Shown here piece after piece: positions 32,693 to 42,234 of a stretch of DNA of 64,000 nucleotides. Made by a program: the position numbers and the translations under genes. Each line of letters starts with the position of its first letter. Position 1 is the first letter of the stretch. Under the pieces are notes generated by a model. It was not told the DNA's origin and searched no databases. It saw only the letters and a list, made by a program, of their open reading frames with translations. This DNA comes from Desulfovibrio sp. (GTDB taxonomy: Bacteria; Desulfobacterota; Desulfovibrionia; Desulfovibrionales; Desulfovibrionaceae): contig JAQYWK010000001.1 in NCBI GenBank assembly GCA_030145055.1, positions 744,001-808,000 of the forward strand. Reading direction: 5' to 3'.

Positions 32693-34454
32693 AACGTCTG
32701 AAGCTCCTCAAAGAACTACAATAAGTTCTTTCTGGGGTGATAAGTTCTCACGCGCTGCGCTTAGGAGTAAATACGAAAAGTCAGGTTCAGTCACCGCTAT
32801 GGAGGTGCAGAGCCGGATAAAGAGTTTTGGGGCCGCGTTAAGCCAGTTCCGTTGGGCAGACGATGGTTTTGGTTTAAATGATGCCCGTCTTGTTGTTAAC
32901 GATCCTTTTCTTGATAATAAAATTTCATCTTCCATTACGAATAAAGACAATGTGGCGCGGTATTACCGCACATATTCACGCGGTTTTACCCCCAATTTAC
33001 CAAATGGTCTTGATGCCGGAACATACAAGTTTGATATGTCCTACGGGTCGGAAACAAAGAACTTGAGTGTGACGCTTGAGAACGGCATGGATAATGATGC
33101 CGTCCTTGATGCCGTGCGCGATGTAGTTAATCAGAGCACGCTTCCTGTGCAGGCCAGAAAAATATCGCAGAACGTTCCGGGCGCAAATCTTGATGATCTG
33201 TTTGGCGTAGGGTCGGCTTTAGCCTTCTCGGTAAACACCGCCTATAGCAATAACGACACCAGCATTATCGGGGGCCTTGATGCTGCAACTGAGAGTGAAA
33301 TAAATAGCCAGCTGTCCTTTAGTGACACTAGCGGACATTTGATGGCCCATCTCAAACTTGATGAAACGAAACTCCCCATTGGGTCCGCTAAAATAGCTCG
33401 CTATGATATCTCCGGCACTATGGTCGGTTCCGTCTCTGAATTCTTGACCAAGGGTTTCGATGCGAACGCGGAAAGCTCCTTGTCGGTGGGTAGCCATTCC
33501 ATAGGCTATTCTCTTGGTGAAGAGACAGGAACTATTAATTTCGCTGTAGAAGATGGAGACTCGTGGCAGACAGTTTTAAATGCCATTAAAAATAGTGCAG
33601 CCGGTGTATCTGAGAAAATTACAGCTGAAGTTGTCGATGCTAAACTTCCATCACCTGTTTATACCGGGGATGATTATTACCTGATTGATGGTAAGGCTAT
33701 TACCATTTCCTCAGTATCTCCTAAGCTAGGAGAAAGACTTGAAATTGAACCGGGTGCTGGACTTGGCGTTTTGGGTCTTAATCTTACTTCACAGCCGGGG
33801 GCAGATGCTGTCATGGTTGTGAATGGAACTCGTGAAACTCGTGCTCCCGGGGAATTCTCTTTGGACAGGGGGCGTGTGATTGTAGAGCTTGAACAGCCTT
33901 TCGGGGATACTCTACCATTGCGGGTAGTGGATGCATTAACTGAGATGGAGAAGAATATTGGCTCTTTCACGGATTCCTATAATGATTTGCGAAAAACAAT
34001 ATTGCCTTCCGAAGATCTTTTCAGAGAAGGCTTTGCAGATATGTGGCGTGTCCCTATTGAAGAGAATCGTGCTGATTATGCGTGGATGGGGTTACGCGAA
34101 GCTGAAAAGGATAAAGTTCTCTGGTTCGACTCGGATGCTTTTTATTCTGCTGTAGGGGCTGAACCGGATAAGGTTCGTGAACTTTTAGATGACGCTGAAA
34201 AAGGATTGGTTCCCATATGGGAAAATGTGAATGAGGATGTCTTAAAGAATAAGGTCAGCTCATATTTGATTCCGGAAAGTTCTTTGTCTGGTGCTGGACC
34301 CGCGCCGGGTCCTTGGTTGCCGGAGCCGTCGCCTAGAACTGAGCTTGAACTTGAGCAGAAGAGGGAGCTAGTGGATACATTTGATACGAATATGGAATAT
34401 GATTTTGAACAGATGCTAGGAGATACGGGAAGTCTGGTTTCCCGAAAAGGTTGA
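32640..34454 (+). CDS. FliD-related protein, probably flagellar, with unusual N-terminus
   Basis: The C-terminal third resembles flagellar cap protein FliD: a VNGTRETRAPGEFSLDRGRVIVE beta segment, a helical EMEKNIGSFTDSYNDLRKTI stretch, and a KVLWFDSDAFYSAVGAEPDKVREL motif like the FliD C-terminal LGLs-DpdaV region. The middle holds two similar beta-rich repeats (about residues 105-180 and 265-330). The N-terminus lacks the usual FliD coiled-coil start. The GTG start at 32640 is chosen because GGGGAG stands 7 bases before it; the frame upstream would be deep in truA. It is 604 residues long and ends back to back with the FapA gene. Confidence 0.6.
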   Translation: MANLTLDGTNLVSTGKTETSEAPQRTTISSFWGDKFSRAALRSKYEKSGSVTAMEVQSRIKSFGAALSQFRWADDGFGLNDARLVVNDPFLDNKISSSITNKDNVARYYRTYSRGFTPNLPNGLDAGTYKFDMSYGSETKNLSVTLENGMDNDAVLDAVRDVVNQSTLPVQARKISQNVPGANLDDLFGVGSALAFSVNTAYSNNDTSIIGGLDAATESEINSQLSFSDTSGHLMAHLKLDETKLPIGSAKIARYDISGTMVGSVSEFLTKGFDANAESSLSVGSHSIGYSLGEETGTINFAVEDGDSWQTVLNAIKNSAAGVSEKITAEVVDAKLPSPVYTGDDYYLIDGKAITISSVSPKLGERLEIEPGAGLGVLGLNLTSQPGADAVMVVNGTRETRAPGEFSLDRGRVIVELEQPFGDTLPLRVVDALTEMEKNIGSFTDSYNDLRKTILPSEDLFREGFADMWRVPIEENRADYAWMGLREAEKDKVLWFDSDAFYSAVGAEPDKVRELLDDAEKGLVPIWENVNEDVLKNKVSSYLIPESSLSGAGPAPGPWLPEPSPRTELELEQKRELVDTFDTNMEYDFEQMLGDTGSLVSRKG

Positions 34455-36404
34455 TTACAGATTCACAGCCACAATCGTCCGTGATCCCGAATCAAAGTGG
34501 AATTTCATCCTGTTCATGGGCTCTGTTACCTTTAGTGTCTTTCCGCCGATTTTAATTATTACGCCGGGATGAACTTTTCTTTTAGCTCTTATGGATAGCC
34601 GCTCAAGAGTTTGGTAATAATCTAAAAGTGAGTGAGAAAGCTTATTGCGCACCGTTTTAAGATTGTACTTAATTTGAGCCCGCAAAAGAAGGATTTTTTC
34701 CATTTGCGCTTGTTTGTCGGCTGGAGTTTTTGCCAAAGTGTTTTCGTCAGAATCCTGGCCTATGGAATCATTAATTTTCATTAACCTGCTGCGTAGTTCA
34801 TCTCTCTCTTGTACTAATTCCTTATTGACTGGCTGACGGGATATGATGGTCAAAACTGTTTCGACTCCGAGATCAGACCCCAGTTCGTTTGCTTCTATGC
34901 CTGTTGCCGAGGCAATTACTCCCCCTTGTATAACACCTTTCCCTGCGGTCGCAGTTACAGCCCCCTTGCAGCGAATCATACAGTTGCTGACTTCGTGGGC
35001 GATAGTAAGCTCATCCCCGCAGTCTATGCGAGAGTTGGCAGCAAACTGTGCAACGATATTACCATCCGCTTTAAGATGGCCTTTGCCACCCATGATGATG
35101 CCGCCGTTAACGTCTATGTCGCCGCCAGCAAAAATATTAGCACCTTCGATTGACTCTTTCACCAATATATGACCGGGCACGTGTACAGTGAATCCTTCGC
35201 GAATACAGCCTGTAACGTGTACAGATCCTTTTTCCAGACGGATATTGCCCGTTGAATAGTCAACGTCCGCTTCTGTTTCTAGTACATCTATAACGGAGAG
35301 TTCACCTTTTTCAAGATTGACCATTCCTGTTGCCATTGCCTTGTATGTGATTCCATCAGGCAGAGGCTCGACATGTGCGCCAGGAGTAATTTCAAATGGT
35401 TGTCCACCGGGAGGAGGTGTCATTTTTCCATAAACATCTTCTCCGGCTTTACCTTCAACCGGCGGGTGGATCTTTCCGATGATATCGCCGGGGTTCACCA
35501 TTGGATGGATTCCCCTTTCCTTAAAGTCAATGCGGTCGTTTTCCAGAGAAGTCCCTATGGAGTGGGCTTCTTGCTTTTCGTATTCAAACCAGCCATTAAC
35601 CCCTGCGATAGGTTCTGTGCCTTTGGCAATAACAGTGTCCTGAGCTACATTGGTTTCTTTGGCGGTCTTTATGGCTGTTTCGCCTGCAACAAGTAGAAGA
35701 GGGCGTGAAATTTCAGCAGCTTCCATAGCAGGAGCAAGGCTTTCTAATGAAATTGGGGAGCCGAAGCAGTCTTGTGGGTAAATAGTAGTTCGGACTTGCA
35801 TGGCATCCTCAGAAACGCTGAGGAGAGATTCAACATAAATTTGGTTGTCACGTATCTGCACCAATCCGTATGTATTTGAGATTAACGCATTGATTTCTTT
35901 GTCGTGTGTGCAGCCTCCACCTGGGGCCACGGTTAAAGACTCTGGAGCGTTTGTTTTGAGGACAGGAATTTCTTCGCCAAGGAGGTTGGTTCCATTTGAA
36001 GCCTTGATAGGTGCAGTCAATGTTCCGAAAATCATGCCTGGTACAACGGGGAATCGAAAGTCTGCATCACCTATGATGATAGCATCTTCAGGTTCCTGTG
36101 GATAAACACCGCGTACAAGTGCGACATTTAAAATGGATTTACCTTCTTCGGCTCTTTGCAGAGCGAACTTTGCTCCGTCAGGATCAAGTTGTCCCTTGTA
36201 TCCTGCACGCTCAAGTTCTCTTTCCATTAGCTCAATAGAAAGTGGCACACCATCCCCTTGTGCAGGGGTGTAACTTGCGATAAATGCTGCCATTTTATCT
36301 TCGGTCACACTAAATTCAAGTTCCGCATCGTGGCTAGGGCCGTCATCCTGCGAGGATGCTGTACGTAACTCAGAACCTCGTATTGGGGATCCGTTGTCAG
36401 CCAT
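34455..36404 (-). CDS. DUF342/FapA-family protein
   Basis: A 649-residue cytoplasmic protein of the DUF342 family, annotated as flagellar assembly protein A. N-terminal helical part (1-120), a central region rich in Gly and hydrophobic beta repeats (about 300-520, with VHVTGCIREGFTVHVPGHILVKE and FAGGDIDVNGGIIMGGKGHLKADGNIV, like polymer-binding beta-helix steps), then a long coiled coil (about 540-610). No signal or membrane segment is seen. It is convergent with the FliD-related gene and leaves no base between the two stop codons. Confidence 0.85.
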   Translation of the reverse strand: MADNGSPIRGSELRTASSQDDGPSHDAELEFSVTEDKMAAFIASYTPAQGDGVPLSIELMERELERAGYKGQLDPDGAKFALQRAEEGKSILNVALVRGVYPQEPEDAIIIGDADFRFPVVPGMIFGTLTAPIKASNGTNLLGEEIPVLKTNAPESLTVAPGGGCTHDKEINALISNTYGLVQIRDNQIYVESLLSVSEDAMQVRTTIYPQDCFGSPISLESLAPAMEAAEISRPLLLVAGETAIKTAKETNVAQDTVIAKGTEPIAGVNGWFEYEKQEAHSIGTSLENDRIDFKERGIHPMVNPGDIIGKIHPPVEGKAGEDVYGKMTPPPGGQPFEITPGAHVEPLPDGITYKAMATGMVNLEKGELSVIDVLETEADVDYSTGNIRLEKGSVHVTGCIREGFTVHVPGHILVKESIEGANIFAGGDIDVNGGIIMGGKGHLKADGNIVAQFAANSRIDCGDELTIAHEVSNCMIRCKGAVTATAGKGVIQGGVIASATGIEANELGSDLGVETVLTIISRQPVNKELVQERDELRSRLMKINDSIGQDSDENTLAKTPADKQAQMEKILLLRAQIKYNLKTVRNKLSHSLLDYYQTLERLSIRAKRKVHPGVIIKIGGKTLKVTEPMNRMKFHFDSGSRTIVAVNL

Positions 36405-36534
36405 TTAATATAAGCTCTTTGCGTAAAAATATTTGATATAGTGATTGTATTATGTACTTAATACTATTCTAATAAAGGGTACATTACACTACGTTGCCAA
36501 ATTGTTCAACAAAGAGAGGCGACTATTAAGTTTA

Positions 36535-37788
36535 TCAAGGTTGTTGTGGGTCTTTATGAATAATCCATGTCAATTCTTCGAGAGTTGAGAGTAATTTTGC
36601 ATACATTCCTCCGGCTCCGGGAGGCGGTCCGAACAGTGCATTTCGCTGTTCTTGCAACCCTTTAGGGAAGACTGTTTCAGGCCCAAGGCTCCGCATGGTC
36701 ATGGCAAATCTTTCGGCTAGCAGATAGCCCGTAACACCTTGTTCAAAGATTTTCATATACTTTATAAAGTCATCTTTAGAAGACGCCCACATTTCCCGAG
36801 CTTCGTTGCTAGGTTTTAGTGAGGTGACTTCGCATATAAGAGCGTAAAGACTGTTTAGCGCTGCGCCCGGTATTCCTCTGCGCCAGCCCAGAAGCCACGG
36901 GTTGCGCCAGAAAAGTAGGAAATGTCCTTGTCCGGTAGCTATGATCGTTTCTATGGATTTACGGGCAACGGCTAAATCTTTATCATCCCACAGTATAGGT
37001 GTGTTTGCTAAGTCCCACGCGGGTATGGGAGGTCTTTCCGTATGCGGTTCTTCCTGCATTTGATCTAAAATATGGGAAAGCCATGTGTTGGCTTGCGGCG
37101 ATGCCGGAGTTTCAAGATGCGGATAGCTGAGAATGAATCTTCCTTTACCTGATTGACCGGAAACAACAGCAGGGCGGTCCTGTAAAAAATCAGGAAGCAG
37201 GCTGATGCCGTACAGATTTTCCCAGTCACTGAGAGTGTCCGCGGGTAGTGATCCTATACAAAGATCGGCAACCCAGAAGTCTGGTCCCGGTTCTCCGTAT
37301 CTACCGAGTGCAGTAGTAGGTCCGCCGCTTTGAGGCGAAAACTGGCCCGGCCACCAGACGGGAACGAGCGCGGAGTCTCCAAGAGAGTCCGGTACAAGCG
37401 GGTCTTCCTGATTGAGGCTTAAATTTATGTGTCCGCTTAAAAAATGGTGAAGCCGGTTTTCGAATCCTTTGCGTTCCCAGCAAGTAAGGCAAAGTCCGCC
37501 AGCACCGGAAAGTCCAAGACCTGCGCCCCCGCAGAATCCAAGGTAATTTCCACCCTCGCGAACATAACGCTGAATGGCAAGTATTCCGGGGCCTCCGAGT
37601 CTGCCAACCTTACCTTTTGCCCAGCCTCCCGGAACGATAAGGGCCTTGGGGGGCTTGCTTGAAAGGAGTCCTTGCGCTATTTGACGAGCTCGCACTAATT
37701 TGTGGTCAATATTCCACGCTTTCATGGCCCGGTGGATTAGAAGTCCCCAGATGTGGGAGTCGTCCCATAATATATAGATACTTGACAT
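36535..37788 (-). CDS. BPL_N-like glutamine-amidotransferase-fold protein
   Basis: A 417-residue protein whose first 240 residues resemble the class I glutamine amidotransferase-like domain found at the N-terminus of eukaryotic biotin-protein ligase (BPL_N). GGWAKGKVGRLGGPGILAIQRYVREGG and YLGFCGGAGLG contain a plausible nucleophile cysteine in the G-x-C-x-G elbow. The C-terminal half (about 250-417) is helical and Trp-rich with no recognised domain. There is no BirA-type ligase domain, so it is not a biotin ligase. Function unknown. It is divergent from valS. Confidence 0.7.
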   Translation of the reverse strand: MSSIYILWDDSHIWGLLIHRAMKAWNIDHKLVRARQIAQGLLSSKPPKALIVPGGWAKGKVGRLGGPGILAIQRYVREGGNYLGFCGGAGLGLSGAGGLCLTCWERKGFENRLHHFLSGHINLSLNQEDPLVPDSLGDSALVPVWWPGQFSPQSGGPTTALGRYGEPGPDFWVADLCIGSLPADTLSDWENLYGISLLPDFLQDRPAVVSGQSGKGRFILSYPHLETPASPQANTWLSHILDQMQEEPHTERPPIPAWDLANTPILWDDKDLAVARKSIETIIATGQGHFLLFWRNPWLLGWRRGIPGAALNSLYALICEVTSLKPSNEAREMWASSKDDFIKYMKIFEQGVTGYLLAERFAMTMRSLGPETVFPKGLQEQRNALFGPPPGAGGMYAKLLSTLEELTWIIHKDPQQP

Positions 37789-37827
37789 GTTCGAGTCTCT
37801 CTATAAGTGTGTGTAGCGCAAGTTGAC

Positions 37828-37953
37828 GGATCATCAATACGTGGTGATCCTTAATGATGAATACACAGAAAAATCAGGGTGTCAAAGCACATCTTTTTTT
37901 TATATTTAATTAGAACAAATACATAACCTTCCGCAATCTATTCTTGGAAGGTT
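37828..37953. promoter_or_regulatory. Two hairpins in the gap between the BPL_N-like gene and valS
   Basis: First: GGATCATCA (37828-37836) with TGGTGATCC (37842-37850), nine pairs with one G-U and a 5-base loop. Second: AACCTTCC (37925-37932) with GGAAGGTT (37946-37953). A TTTTTTTT run lies at about 37892. No T-box elements are visible. These may be operators or leader structures for valS. Confidence 0.45.
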
Positions 37954-37985
37954 AAGAAGCTATATTATAATACAGGAGTCATGCA

Positions 37986-40640
37986 ATGGCTGAATCAAAT
38001 TTACCTAAAGGCTACGAGCCTGAAGACGTTGAAAAAAAGTGGCTCGACCATTGGGACGCAAATAAAACTTTCACAGCTGACCCAGAAGCTGATGGTGAAT
38101 CTTTTTCTATCGTTATCCCTCCGCCGAACGTAACTGGCGTTTTACATATGGGCCATGCGCTCAATCTTACTTTGCAGGATATTCTTTGTCGCTATCAGAG
38201 ACAGCAGGGCAAAAATGTTTTGTGGGTCCCAGGTATGGACCATGCCGGTATTGCAACTCAGAATGTTGTCGAACGCCAGCTTAAAGAGGAAGGTCTTAGC
38301 CGCGATGACCTCGGGCGTGAAAAATTTATTGAGCGCGTATGGGACTGGAAAGAAGAAAAGGGCGGGCGCATTCTTGAGCAGATCCGCAAAATGGGCGCTT
38401 CTGTAGATTGGAGTCGCGAATGTTTCACCTTTGATGAACAGCGTGCAAAAGCTGTCCGTAAAGTTTTTGTTAAACTATATGAAGACGGCCTTATCTACAA
38501 AGGTAATTACATTATTAACTGGTGTAACCGTTGTCACACAGCTCTTGCTGATGATGAAGTAGAGCATTCTCCAAAGCCGGGTCATTTTTATAATGTCCGC
38601 TACAAACTTTCTGATGGTTCAGGCGAACTTGTTGTTGCAACCACTCGTCCTGAAACCATGCTCGGCGATAGCGCAATCTGCGTTAACCCCGAAGATGACC
38701 GTTTCAAACACCTGATTGGTAAGACAGCAATTCTTCCGCTTGTGGGCCGTGAGTTGCCTATCATCGGTGACACTTACGTTGATATTGAATTCGGAACAGG
38801 CGCACTAAAAGTTACCCCTGCTCATGACATGAATGACTGGGAACTTGGCCGCAAACATAATCTTGAAGTTATCGCTATTTTCGATGACGAAGGAAATGTA
38901 AACGAGAACGCTCCTGAAAAATATCAGGGACTCTACAAAGACGAAGCTCGCAAAGTAATTGTTGCAGATCTCGAAGCTGAAGGTTCCCTTATTTCTATTG
39001 AAGATCACGAACATTCAGTCGGCGAATGTTACCGCTGTAAGTCTGTGATTGAGCCGCATGTTTCAGAACAGTGGTTTGTTTCCATGAAACCTCTGGCTGA
39101 AAAAGCGCGTGCAGCAGTTCCAACTGATACTCAAATTTATCCTCCGAACTGGGAAAAAGTATATTACGATTGGTTAGATAATATCCGCGACTGGTGTATC
39201 TCCCGTCAGATTTGGTGGGGGCATCGTATTCCGGCTTGGACCTGTGAAGATTGCGGCGAATTGATCGTTCCTATGGAAGATCCAGATAAATGTACCAAGT
39301 GTGGAAGTTCCAAGCTGATTCAGGAAGAAGATGTTCTTGATACTTGGTTCTCCTCTGCGCTCTGGCCTTTCTCCACTATGGGATGGCCTGATGAAACTGC
39401 AGATCTTGCAAAATATTACCCCACATCCGTGCTCATCACAGGATTTGATATCCTCTTCTTCTGGGTTGCCCGCATGATGATGATGGGAATCCATTTTCAG
39501 GATCAGGTTCCTTTCAAGCATGTTTACATTCACGCCCTAGTTCGTGATGAAAACGGCAAGAAAATGAGTAAGTCTACAGGTAACGTAATTGATCCGCTTG
39601 AAATGAGTGATAAGTACGGAACCGATGCACTGCGCTTCACTCTGACCGCTTTTGCAGCTATGGGCCGTGACATCAAGCTTTCAGAAACCAGAATTGAAGG
39701 GTATCGCCATTTCGTAAATAAAATTTGGAACTCAGCCCGTTTTGCGCTGATGAATTTTGATGGCAAAGCGCCGGAAGCATCTATTGATGATGCTAAAGGG
39801 CTTGCAAATAAATGGATTCTGCATCGCTTGGAAGAAGTCAAAGACTCCATGCGCGAAGGAATCGAAGGATACCGTTTCAACGAAGTTGCTCAGACCATGT
39901 ACAGATTTATCTGGAATGAGTTCTGTGACTGGTATCTAGAAATGATCAAACCCGATCTATACAGCGATGACGAATCCCGCAAAGCTCCTACTCTGAAAGT
40001 TCTATGGACAGTACTTTCAGAAACAATGGTTCTTTTGCACCCCGTCATGCCGTTCGTAACTCAGGAAATCTGGTCAGTTCTGCCCGGAATCGAAAACGAA
40101 GATATTGCAACCGTTCTCTATCCTGAAACAAGAGATCACTGTCGCAGCGATGAAATCGTTAAGCAGATGGATCTTTTCCAAGGTATCGTCTCCGGCGTTC
40201 GTAATATCCGTACAGAGCTTTTGATTGCTCCATCCAAGAAGCTGGAAATGATTATTCGCACAAGCTCTGATGAAGCATTGACCCTCATGAATGAAAGCGG
40301 AGAGTTGGTGAAATTCCTTGCTCGCCTCGATAAAATTGAAGCTGGACCAGATGCACGTGGACCGGAAGCTTCCGGTGCCGCAGTCGTTCAGGGTAATGAA
40401 ATATTTATCCCGCTTGCCGGAGCCGTAGACTTTGAATCTGAGCTTGCAAGACTGGATAAAGAATTCGCTAAGCTGGACAAAGATTTAATTGTGATAGAAA
40501 AGAAGCTTTCTAATGTATCCTTTGTAAATAACGCTCCAGAAGCAGTTGTTGCACAGGAGCGGGAAAGATTAGCTGAAATTGATGATAAAAGGGCAAAGCT
40601 TACCGAGCTGAAAGACAGACTCGTAAGTGTAATGAAATAG
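37986..40640 (+). CDS. valS: Valyl-tRNA synthetase
   Basis: Class Ia aminoacyl-tRNA synthetase that charges tRNA-Val. The HIGH motif variant is in PPPNVTGVLHMGHALN (about residues 45-60), the KMSKS motif is in GKKMSKSTGNVIDP (near 525), an editing (CP1) domain lies between, and a C-terminal coiled coil arm ends the protein. Two CxxC pairs are visible, CNRC in the CP1 region and CTKC later. The length of 884 residues is normal. AGGAG lies 7 bases upstream. Confidence 0.98.
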   Translation: MAESNLPKGYEPEDVEKKWLDHWDANKTFTADPEADGESFSIVIPPPNVTGVLHMGHALNLTLQDILCRYQRQQGKNVLWVPGMDHAGIATQNVVERQLKEEGLSRDDLGREKFIERVWDWKEEKGGRILEQIRKMGASVDWSRECFTFDEQRAKAVRKVFVKLYEDGLIYKGNYIINWCNRCHTALADDEVEHSPKPGHFYNVRYKLSDGSGELVVATTRPETMLGDSAICVNPEDDRFKHLIGKTAILPLVGRELPIIGDTYVDIEFGTGALKVTPAHDMNDWELGRKHNLEVIAIFDDEGNVNENAPEKYQGLYKDEARKVIVADLEAEGSLISIEDHEHSVGECYRCKSVIEPHVSEQWFVSMKPLAEKARAAVPTDTQIYPPNWEKVYYDWLDNIRDWCISRQIWWGHRIPAWTCEDCGELIVPMEDPDKCTKCGSSKLIQEEDVLDTWFSSALWPFSTMGWPDETADLAKYYPTSVLITGFDILFFWVARMMMMGIHFQDQVPFKHVYIHALVRDENGKKMSKSTGNVIDPLEMSDKYGTDALRFTLTAFAAMGRDIKLSETRIEGYRHFVNKIWNSARFALMNFDGKAPEASIDDAKGLANKWILHRLEEVKDSMREGIEGYRFNEVAQTMYRFIWNEFCDWYLEMIKPDLYSDDESRKAPTLKVLWTVLSETMVLLHPVMPFVTQEIWSVLPGIENEDIATVLYPETRDHCRSDEIVKQMDLFQGIVSGVRNIRTELLIAPSKKLEMIIRTSSDEALTLMNESGELVKFLARLDKIEAGPDARGPEASGAAVVQGNEIFIPLAGAVDFESELARLDKEFAKLDKDLIVIEKKLSNVSFVNNAPEAVVAQERERLAEIDDKRAKLTELKDRLVSVMK

Positions 40641-40668
40641 CCACGATAGTTAAAAATAGGATGTATAT

Positions 40669-42183
40669 ATGGGCATAGTATATCTAATCGGTGCGGGTCC
40701 CGGTGACCCCGGTCTACTGACAGTTAAAGCCAAGGAAATTCTGGAATGTGCAGATGTCCTTATTTATGACTATCTGGCAAATAAAGAATTTCTTGCTTAC
40801 TGCAAAGAAGGCGCAGAAATTCTTTACGTAGGTAAAAAAGGCGGAGATCACACTCTGCCACAGGATAAAATTAACGAACTTATCGTTAAAAAAGCGAAAG
40901 AAGGTAAGGTCATTGCTCGTCTAAAAGGCGGAGATCCTTACGTATTCGGACGTGGCGGAGAAGAAGCCGAAGAACTTGTCGAAGCAGGCATTAAGTTTGA
41001 AGTAGTTCCCGGTATCACCGCTGGTGTTGCCGCTGCCGCTTACGCTGGGATTCCTGTTACTCACAGAGATTTCACCACTTCCGTATGTTTCATCACCGGA
41101 CACGAAGATCCTACCAAGGAAAAGTCCGGTCACAACTGGGAAGTTTACGCCAAATCAAACAGTACACTAGTTTTCTACATGGGCGTAAAAAATCTGCCCA
41201 TGATCGCTGACAATCTCATGAAAAACGGACGCGATCCCGAAACTCCTGTTGCTCTAGTTCGTTGGGGAACCCGCCCAACACAGCAGAGTTTTGTTTCCAC
41301 CCTAGAAAATGTTGCTGAAGAATCTGCGAATCGTAAATTCAAAGCTCCTTCCATCATCATTGTCGGTGGAGTTTGTTCTCTACATGACAAACTAGGCTGG
41401 TTCGAAAAGAAACCTTTGCTAGGCAAAGGCGTTGTCGTTACCCGTGCTCGTGAACAGGCCAGTGGGCTTGTTTCCGATCTAGGCAAACTCGGCGCAAGTG
41501 TGTTCGAATTTCCTACAATCAATATTGAGCCTATGGCTGATTACGCACCCGTCCAGAAAGAGATCACAAATCTTTCCAAATGGGATTGGCTCATTTTCAC
41601 ATCCGTTAACGGCGTGAAGCATTTCTTCCTACAGCTTGATGCCGCAGGTCTAGATGCCCGTGCATTTGCCGGAACTGAGATTGCCGCTATCGGGCCAGCC
41701 ACCGCGCAGGCTTTGGTAGAAAAAGGCATTAAGCCTGATTTCGTACCTGAAAAGTACATCGCAGAAGGTGTTGTTGCCGGACTTCTTGAAAGAGGCGTCA
41801 AAGGCAAAAGTGTCCTAATTCCAAGAGCCCTAATTGCTCGCGAAGTATTACCACAGGAACTAGAAAAAGCCGGAGCTAAAGTTCAGATTTTACCTGTTTA
41901 CGAAACAGGTCTTTCTGAAAATGATCCCGGTCCTATTGTCGAAGCTTTAGAAGCTGGTAAAATTGATTACGTTACTTTCACTAGCTCCAGCACAGTTGAG
42001 AATTTCTTCAATCTCATCGAGCCTGAGCAGTTCCATAAATACAAAGATACGGTTAAAATAGCTTGTATCGGGCCGATCACAACCAAAACTCTCGAAGGAT
42101 TTGGTTTCGAGCCTGATATTCAGCCAGAAGATTACACCATTCCCGCACTGGTCGATGAACTGGTGAAAGAGTCCGCAGAGTAA
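40669..42183 (+). CDS. cobA/hemD: CobA-HemD fusion: uroporphyrinogen-III methyltransferase / uroporphyrinogen-III synthase
   Basis: Two enzymes in one chain. Residues 1-245 are a SUMT methyltransferase (CobA): GAGPGDPGLLTVKA at the start, the GGDPYVFGRGGEE loop and VVPGITAG. Residues about 255-504 are HemD (GVVVTRAREQASGLVSDLGKLGA, then FTSVNGVKHFF and IACIGPITTKT). HemD closes hydroxymethylbilane to uroporphyrinogen III and CobA methylates it to precorrin-2, the precursor of siroheme and cobalamin. The fusion is typical of Desulfovibrio. A terminator follows. Confidence 0.96.
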   Translation: MGIVYLIGAGPGDPGLLTVKAKEILECADVLIYDYLANKEFLAYCKEGAEILYVGKKGGDHTLPQDKINELIVKKAKEGKVIARLKGGDPYVFGRGGEEAEELVEAGIKFEVVPGITAGVAAAAYAGIPVTHRDFTTSVCFITGHEDPTKEKSGHNWEVYAKSNSTLVFYMGVKNLPMIADNLMKNGRDPETPVALVRWGTRPTQQSFVSTLENVAEESANRKFKAPSIIIVGGVCSLHDKLGWFEKKPLLGKGVVVTRAREQASGLVSDLGKLGASVFEFPTINIEPMADYAPVQKEITNLSKWDWLIFTSVNGVKHFFLQLDAAGLDARAFAGTEIAAIGPATAQALVEKGIKPDFVPEKYIAEGVVAGLLERGVKGKSVLIPRALIAREVLPQELEKAGAKVQILPVYETGLSENDPGPIVEALEAGKIDYVTFTSSSTVENFFNLIEPEQFHKYKDTVKIACIGPITTKTLEGFGFEPDIQPEDYTIPALVDELVKESAE

Positions 42184-42189
42184 ATTACA

Positions 42190-42218
42190 AAGGAGGAGCG
42201 TATGCTCCTCCTTTTTTT
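42190..42218 (+). terminator. Terminator after cobA/hemD
   Basis: Arms AAGGAGGAGC (42190-42199) and GCTCCTCCTT (42204-42213) with a GTAT loop, then TTTTT. An ATG formed by the loop and stem (42202) is in frame with purN, but is not a start. Confidence 0.9.
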
Positions 42219-42234
42219 AGTTTGGGAGATAATT

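Noticed and set aside
37946-37971. TTGGAA...TATAAT promoter-like pair before valS
   Set aside because: Transcription would begin near 37978, inside the ribosome-binding site, so a usable leader would be missing.
42202-42234. Upstream ATG for purN
   Set aside because: It lies in the loop and stem of the cobA/hemD terminator; GTG at 42235 has a proper ribosome site and matches the PurN N-terminus.
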